DNA of 64,000 nucleotides. It comes from Chitinophaga rupis (GTDB lineage: Bacteria > Bacteroidota > Bacteroidia > Chitinophagales > Chitinophagaceae). The notes below the pieces were generated by a model. The model made no database searches, was not told the origin of the DNA, and worked only from the letters and a program-made list of their open reading frames with translations. Position 1 is the first letter of the stretch. Each line of letters opens with the position of its first letter. Location of the stretch: positions 496,001 through 560,000 of the forward strand of contig NZ_FOBB01000003.1 in assembly GCF_900109685.1 (NCBI RefSeq). The letters are read 5' to 3'. This document shows positions 59,691-64,000 of this stretch, in pieces. The translations under genes and the position numbers were made by a program.

Positions 59691-60701
59691 TATACGATCA
59701 GCTGCTACATTTTCCAGCACCCAGGCCGGATATTCTTTAGTAAGCTGGCTTACCTGATCCAATTGTTGCAGCTCTTCCGGCGTGAATTTTACATTCACAG
59801 CTGCCAGGTTATCTGTAAGCTGCGCAGGTTTATTAGCGCCAATGATCACGCTCGTAACTGCACGCTGGTGCAGCAGCCAGGCCAGTGAAAGCTGCGCCAC
59901 GGTAGCGCCTTTGGCTTCCGCCATGGGGTGTAGCACATCCAGGATATCAAATGCCCGTTCCTTATTCACCTGGATAATATCAAAGCCCGCCAAACGGCCT
60001 TCCTCCGGCACCTGCCCGCGCTTATACTTGCCGCTCAGTAAACCACCGGCCAAAGGGCTCCACACCATCAGGCCTACCTGCTGATCATTTAACAGGGGTA
60101 TCAGCTCCCGTTCCATTTCACGGCTGGCAATGGTATAATATGCCTGCAGGCTTACAAATTTAGCCAGGTGGTTATGCTGTGAGTAGCTTAATGATTTCAT
60201 CAGTTGCCAGGCAAACAGGTTGCTGGCGCCTATGTACCGAACCTTGCCGCTGCGCACCAGGTCGTTCAGTACATCCAGCGTTTCTTCCAGCGGGGTAAGC
60301 GGATCGAAGGCGTGCACCTGGTAAAGATCAATGTAATCGGTTTGCAGCCGTTTAAGGCTGGCATCTGCCTGCTGCATAATATGCTTGCGGCTTAGCCCCT
60401 GGTTATTGGGGCCGGGCGCCATGGGGCGGAATACCTTGGTGGCAATCACCAGCTCGTCCCGGTTAATACCTAAATTACGTATGGCCTGACCCGTAAGCTC
60501 CTCTGATTGTCCGAATGAATATACATTGGCAGTATCAATAAAATTCACGCCCGCATCAATAGCTGTTTTCATCAGCCCATCCACACTCTCCTGCCCTAAG
60601 CTGCCAATAGCAGCAAAACGGCCGCTGCCGCCAAAGGTCATGGTTCCCAGGCAAAGTTCTGAAACTTTCATACCGGTATTGCCTAACAAATTGTATCGCA
60701 T
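59685..60701 (-). CDS. Aldo/keto reductase
   Basis: A 338-residue NADPH-dependent carbonyl reductase with TIM-barrel fold. Asp56 and Tyr61 in VNFIDTANVYSFGQS are catalytic, with the later Lys in VIATKVF and the His in YQVHAFDPL (about 128-133); the C-terminal VIIGANKPAQLTDN binds cofactor. Typical of the Aad/YhdN-like group. Substrate unknown. A TAATTTTG box lies about 21-28 bases upstream of the start on the minus strand (60722-60729) and could be its -7 element. Its stop TAA directly abuts the SPFH gene's TGA on the other strand (TTA-TGA). Confidence 0.9.
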   Translation of the reverse strand: MRYNLLGNTGMKVSELCLGTMTFGGSGRFAAIGSLGQESVDGLMKTAIDAGVNFIDTANVYSFGQSEELTGQAIRNLGINRDELVIATKVFRPMAPGPNNQGLSRKHIMQQADASLKRLQTDYIDLYQVHAFDPLTPLEETLDVLNDLVRSGKVRYIGASNLFAWQLMKSLSYSQHNHLAKFVSLQAYYTIASREMERELIPLLNDQQVGLMVWSPLAGGLLSGKYKRGQVPEEGRLAGFDIIQVNKERAFDILDVLHPMAEAKGATVAQLSLAWLLHQRAVTSVIIGANKPAQLTDNLAAVNVKFTPEELQQLDQVSQLTKEYPAWVLENVAADRIS

Positions 60702-60788
60702 GTTTGTAAGATTTTATACTACAAAATTAGCGGTACCTGCCAGGCCGGCATAATGCCTTTCAAAGTAAAAACTATAAAAATCAAAGTA

Positions 60789-61658
60789 TTATCTGCGGAG
60801 CGATAAAGGAGTAACGCCCGTATTCTTCTTGAAAAAATTGTTGAAATAGGTAGGGTATTCAAAGCCCAGGCTGAATGCAATATCTGATACGCTCCAGTCC
60901 GTATGTTTTAATAAAGCCTGGGCTTCATGGGTAATGCGTTCGGAGATCAGGATGCTGGTAGATTTGCCGGTTACTTCCTTTACCGCATGATTCAGATGGT
61001 TCACATGTACGGAAAGGCTTTTTGCAAAATCATTGGCCTTTTTCAGCTTCAGCTCCCGGTCCGGTGAGCTGATGGGGAACTGTCTTTCCAGCAGCTCCAT
61101 GAACATTGCAGCAATACGGGCAGCAGCATTTGCATGTGGTGCGGAGCTAAGCGCCGGTTGCATTTTCAGGGATATATGGATCAGCAGGTTCACATAATTA
61201 CGGATCACATCGTACTTATAAACATAGTCTGTTGCCAGCTCCGTCATCATATCCTCATAGATCCTGTTTACAGCAGCCAGCTGTGTTTTGTCCAGGAAAA
61301 ACACCTTGTCGCTGCCCGTTTTAAAAAGCGTGGATTGCTGCAGGTGCTCTATGCGCCCGCCTGCTTTCAGGAACGCCTCCGTAAAAATGCAGGAGTATCC
61401 CTTACGCGCTGCCACCTTGCTTTCCAGGGAATAAGGCACCAATGGATTGGTGAAGATCAGTGCCGGCTGGTTGATCTCAATGCTCCTGTCTGCATAATGC
61501 AGGATACTTTTCCCGATCAGCACCCAGATTTTATAAAAATCCCTCCGGTTGTAAGGCGTAGCTTCCAGTGAGCCGGAAGATGCATATTGCTGCACGTTGA
61601 ACTGGTTCTGCGCCTGCAGGTCAAAGAATTTTTTATCCGGAAGGGGATGTTTTTTCAT
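60789..61658 (-). CDS. AraC-family transcriptional regulator
   Basis: A 289-residue regulator. The C-terminal AraC domain (about 188-285) has NDFAKSLSVHVNHLNHAVKEVTG, ITHEAQALLKHTDWSVSDIAFSLGFEYPTYFNNFFKKNTGVTP, with both helix-turn-helix motifs intact. The N-terminal part is an AraC-type cupin-like sensor (about 20-150). It lies just upstream of the aldo/keto reductase gene, which is its likely target, and downstream of the terminator of the GH43 operon. Effector unknown. Confidence 0.88.
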   Translation of the reverse strand: MKKHPLPDKKFFDLQAQNQFNVQQYASSGSLEATPYNRRDFYKIWVLIGKSILHYADRSIEINQPALIFTNPLVPYSLESKVAARKGYSCIFTEAFLKAGGRIEHLQQSTLFKTGSDKVFFLDKTQLAAVNRIYEDMMTELATDYVYKYDVIRNYVNLLIHISLKMQPALSSAPHANAAARIAAMFMELLERQFPISSPDRELKLKKANDFAKSLSVHVNHLNHAVKEVTGKSTSILISERITHEAQALLKHTDWSVSDIAFSLGFEYPTYFNNFFKKNTGVTPLSLRR

Positions 61659-61693
61659 AAGATAAAAGTAAGAAAATCAAAGGCATAAAAAAA

Positions 61694-61714
61694 CGGCTGC
61701 CCATTGAGCAGCCG
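61694..61714 (-). terminator. Intrinsic terminator of the GH43 operon
   Basis: CGGCTGC (61694-61700), 7 bases, GCAGCCG (61708-61714). On the minus strand it is followed by a seven-T run, and it lies shortly after the GH43 stop. Confidence 0.8.
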
Positions 61715-61742
61715 CTTTGTGTCCCTTGTGCTTTGCTTATTA

Positions 61743-62804
61743 TTATTCCCCGGAGGGTACTTTAATAGCCATACCTATATTAACCGGTGTTTTAAAATCC
61801 GGCGTGCCATCTGCCTTCCAGGTAAACGGCTGCATACGCGGACTTCTTTTACCACCACAACCCTGCCCTGGCAGGGGGTTAGCATGGTAAATGATCCAGT
61901 CTTCCTTTTGATCAATAGATTTAAAGAACCCATTATGCCCCGGTGCAAAAGCGCCGGCGCTCTCGCTCTTTGTAAAAACGGGGGCAGCGCTCTTTTGCCA
62001 GTCTGCGGCATTCAGCGGGTTACCGCCTTCCTTTAAGGTCAGCAGCCCCAGTGCATAGTCATCTGTCCAGCAACCGCTGGCAGAGTACGTAAGGAATACG
62101 CGTCCTGCTGCATTTTTCAATATTTCCGGTCCTTCATTCACCTGCGGCAGCCCACCGCCGGCACCTTTTTTCTCCCAGTCATAAGTGGGCGAGGAGATCA
62201 TTACCCGTGCACCGCTAATGGTCCAGGGATCGCTCATAGGGGCAATATAGATCAGCTGTTGGGTATTCACATCGCCTTCCCAGCCGGACCAGATCATGTA
62301 CAGCTGGTTGTTGTATTCAAACACAGAGCCATCAATGGCCCATTTATCGGTAGCATCTGCTACTTTTCCCTTAAAGGTCCAGCTGCCCTGCGTAGGGTCT
62401 GCGCTGGCATTTTCAATTACGTACATACGATGATTGTCGTTATTACCATCATCGGCCGCAAAATAAACATACCATTTGCCTTGCAGGTAATGCAGCTCAG
62501 GCGCCCAGATCTCGCGGGAATAGGGGCCGCTGGCAGGCGCCGTCCATACGGTGTTCATGGACTGCTTACCCAGCTGCGACATTTTAGTAGTAGCGATCAA
62601 CCCGATGCGGTTGCCCAGCGTATTGGTATAATAATATTTACCATCCTTAAATATTACCCAGGGATCGGGCCCGCTGTTTAATAAGGGATTGGTAAAAGTA
62701 GCGCCGGAAGTATCCGGCTTATTGGTATTGCCATCTGTTCCGTTGCTTCTTGAACAGGAGCTGGCAAACATCAATAACACTAAACATAAAAGACGGTTGA
62801 TCAT
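61743..62804 (-). CDS. GH43 arabinanase-type lipoprotein
   Basis: A 353-residue exported lipoprotein (FASSC, Cys17). Five-bladed propeller glycosidase: catalytic Asp in SGPDPWVIFKDGKYYYT (about 46-60), second Asp and Glu in AIDGSVFEYNNQLYMIWSG (about 153-170) and VNEGPEILK (about 221-229). The PELHYLQGKWYVYFAADDG segment is characteristic of endo-arabinanases and arabinofuranosidases. It is the last gene of a second SusD-linked locus, 15 bases after the SusD gene, so it likely degrades the glycan bound by that SusD. Confidence 0.88.
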   Translation of the reverse strand: MINRLLCLVLLMFASSCSRSNGTDGNTNKPDTSGATFTNPLLNSGPDPWVIFKDGKYYYTNTLGNRIGLIATTKMSQLGKQSMNTVWTAPASGPYSREIWAPELHYLQGKWYVYFAADDGNNDNHRMYVIENASADPTQGSWTFKGKVADATDKWAIDGSVFEYNNQLYMIWSGWEGDVNTQQLIYIAPMSDPWTISGARVMISSPTYDWEKKGAGGGLPQVNEGPEILKNAAGRVFLTYSASGCWTDDYALGLLTLKEGGNPLNAADWQKSAAPVFTKSESAGAFAPGHNGFFKSIDQKEDWIIYHANPLPGQGCGGKRSPRMQPFTWKADGTPDFKTPVNIGMAIKVPSGE

Positions 62805-62819
62805 AATTCAATTTTTATT

Positions 62820-64000
62820 TTATTTCCAGCCGGGGTTTTGTTCAAGGTTTGGATTTACATCTAAATCCTGCTGCGGTATGGGCAGCAGCTCATGTTTGCC
62901 TACCTGGAAGTTGGCAAAGCCTGCATCGCGCTGTGCCAGCTGCGGGCCCAGATCGCCCCAGCGGACAAGGTCTTCCCAGCGGTGGCCTTCACCGGATAGT
63001 TCCGTAACACGCTCATGTTTCAGCTGCGCTAAAAAAGTAGCGCCGCTTAAGCCGGGTTTTACAACAGACAGTTTTTGCAGGCCGGCCCTTTCCCTTACCA
63101 TATCCACATATTTATAGGCTTCGGCAGAGCGGCTTAACGCATTCAATGCTTCGGCATATAACAGCAGCACGTCTGCAAAACGAATGTAACGGTAATTATT
63201 ACCGGAGTGAAATGATTCTCCATTATCGGTAAAATCATTCAGCAGTTTCCGGAAATATACATCATGCGTATTAGGCACTGCGGAAGGATCGCTGGAATAG
63301 CCCAGTGAAGAAAATGTTTTACCATATACCAGGGTATAATCCGGTCCTCTTTCATCTGTAGAATCATAAATGAAGGATGCAGCCAGCCGGGGATCACGTT
63401 GATTGGTTGTGGTGCGCTCCGTTAAAAATTCATGCACTACCCACCTGCGTGCCTGCCCGTCTGTAAAGCCTATGGGGCGTGGCGCAAAGAACGGGGGTAT
63501 GGAAGAGCCGTAGTTCAGCCTATCCTGGTTATTAGGGTCCGTATCATCATCATGGTTATCTGTTGGGTTCACGGCAAACTGGTATTCAAAAACAGATTCT
63601 GAATTGTTCTCTTTTGTAATTACAAAGTTATCCCGGTAATTGGCCACCAGTGAATACACTCCATTGCCTTCTCCTGTAAAGAACCACTGGAAAGCATTGG
63701 CAGCATCCTGGTACTTACGCTCCTGCATAAACGCTTTTCCCAGCAGCGCATATGCCGCGCCACGGGTAGCCCTTCCTTTATTGCTGTCATTATAGGCAAT
63801 GGGCAATGCCGGAGCTGCTTCTGTCAGGTCTTTCTCTATCTGTGCCCATACCTGCGCCTGGGTGGAGGTGGCTGGATGATCGTCCGGCAAAGAGGTTTTC
63901 AGCTGCAGGGGTACATTGCCCCACCATTGTGCAAGGTTATAGTAGAACAGCGCGCGCATAAATTTGGCCTCTCCCAGTAATTGCTGTTTGACTGCTTCAT
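62820..64000 (-). CDS. SusD/RagB-family glycan-binding lipoprotein (partial, N-terminus cut)
   Basis: SusD lid protein of a second outer-membrane glycan importer. At least 393 residues are encoded up to the window end; the frame stays open upstream of the ATG at 63959 (GEAKF before MRALFYYNLAQWWG), so the true start and lipobox are outside. SusD signatures: GAAYALLGKAFM, YRYIRFADVLLLYAEALNAL and the C-terminal LLPIPQQDLDVNPNLEQNPGW. A SusC gene is expected upstream, beyond the window. Followed by GH43 arabinanase-type gene with a 15-base gap. Confidence 0.93.
   Translation of the reverse strand, partial: EAVKQQLLGEAKFMRALFYYNLAQWWGNVPLQLKTSLPDDHPATSTQAQVWAQIEKDLTEAAPALPIAYNDSNKGRATRGAAYALLGKAFMQERKYQDAANAFQWFFTGEGNGVYSLVANYRDNFVITKENNSESVFEYQFAVNPTDNHDDDTDPNNQDRLNYGSSIPPFFAPRPIGFTDGQARRWVVHEFLTERTTTNQRDPRLAASFIYDSTDERGPDYTLVYGKTFSSLGYSSDPSAVPNTHDVYFRKLLNDFTDNGESFHSGNNYRYIRFADVLLLYAEALNALSRSAEAYKYVDMVRERAGLQKLSVVKPGLSGATFLAQLKHERVTELSGEGHRWEDLVRWGDLGPQLAQRDAGFANFQVGKHELLPIPQQDLDVNPNLEQNPGWK

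Overview
The window looks like a piece of chromosome from a member of the Bacteroidota, most likely Chitinophagaceae (Chitinophaga-like). The evidence is SusC/SusD pairs, a protein with a type IX secretion sorting domain, FecR/DUF4974 and DUF4082 proteins, many lipoproteins, and promoters that fit the Bacteroidota pattern TTG-N~20-TAnnTTTG. No rRNA, tRNA, phage, insertion sequence or CRISPR array was seen.

Layout. 1-10 kb: a truncated proline dehydrogenase, a lone FecR-like lipoprotein, a Tat-exported TIM-barrel lipoprotein, small lipoproteins and hydrolases, a TetR regulator with its operator, a TonB-dependent receptor and an unusual exported SAM hydrolase. 10-17 kb: a membrane protein paired with a cytoplasmic SH3/CHAP-like putative peptidoglycan hydrolase, a GH9 glycosidase and a T9SS-sorted multidomain protein. 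17.4-20.7 kb: a nitric-oxide detoxification unit (Rrf2 regulator, group III truncated globin, quinol NO reductase) behind a perfect palindromic operator. 21.8-36.2 kb: an alpha-mannoside utilisation locus (GntR regulator, six-hairpin glycosidase, SusC, SusD, GH38 alpha-mannosidase, mannose-6-phosphate isomerase fusion, sugar permease, ROK kinase). 36-47 kb: ankyrin protein, winged-helix protein, phospholipase C, SDR, M57 protease, Crp/Fnr-like regulator, M20 amidohydrolase and hydrolase. 47-51 kb: a large PD-(D/E)XK nuclease-like plus vWA fusion next to an ABC exporter. 51-57 kb: uncharacterised exported proteins, Crp/DoxX, an esterase and GH43. 57.2-59.7 kb: a tight four-gene zinc-ribbon/SPFH operon. 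59.7-64 kb: aldo/keto reductase, AraC regulator, and the end of a second (arabinan-type) GH43/SusD locus that runs out of the window.

How the parts work together. In the mannoside locus, SusC/SusD would import glycans across the outer membrane, the two glycosidases release mannose, the MFS porter takes it into the cytoplasm, and the ROK kinase plus isomerase feed it into glycolysis. Two nearly identical 22-bp operator/promoter elements tie the two glycosidase genes together. In the NO unit, the same half-site precedes both the regulator and the globin.

The most unusual features are: (i) eleven intergenic elements in six sequence families, built from degenerate tandem 7-mers (one family 8-mers). 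They usually start in or right after a stop codon and occupy every convergent gene junction that has room; (ii) a dispersed element (family D) whose 16-bp hairpin is conserved in shape but not in sequence; (iii) the nuclease-vWA fusion protein; (iv) the PspA-less YdjGHI-like operon; (v) the SH3/CHAP-like protein with its membrane partner.
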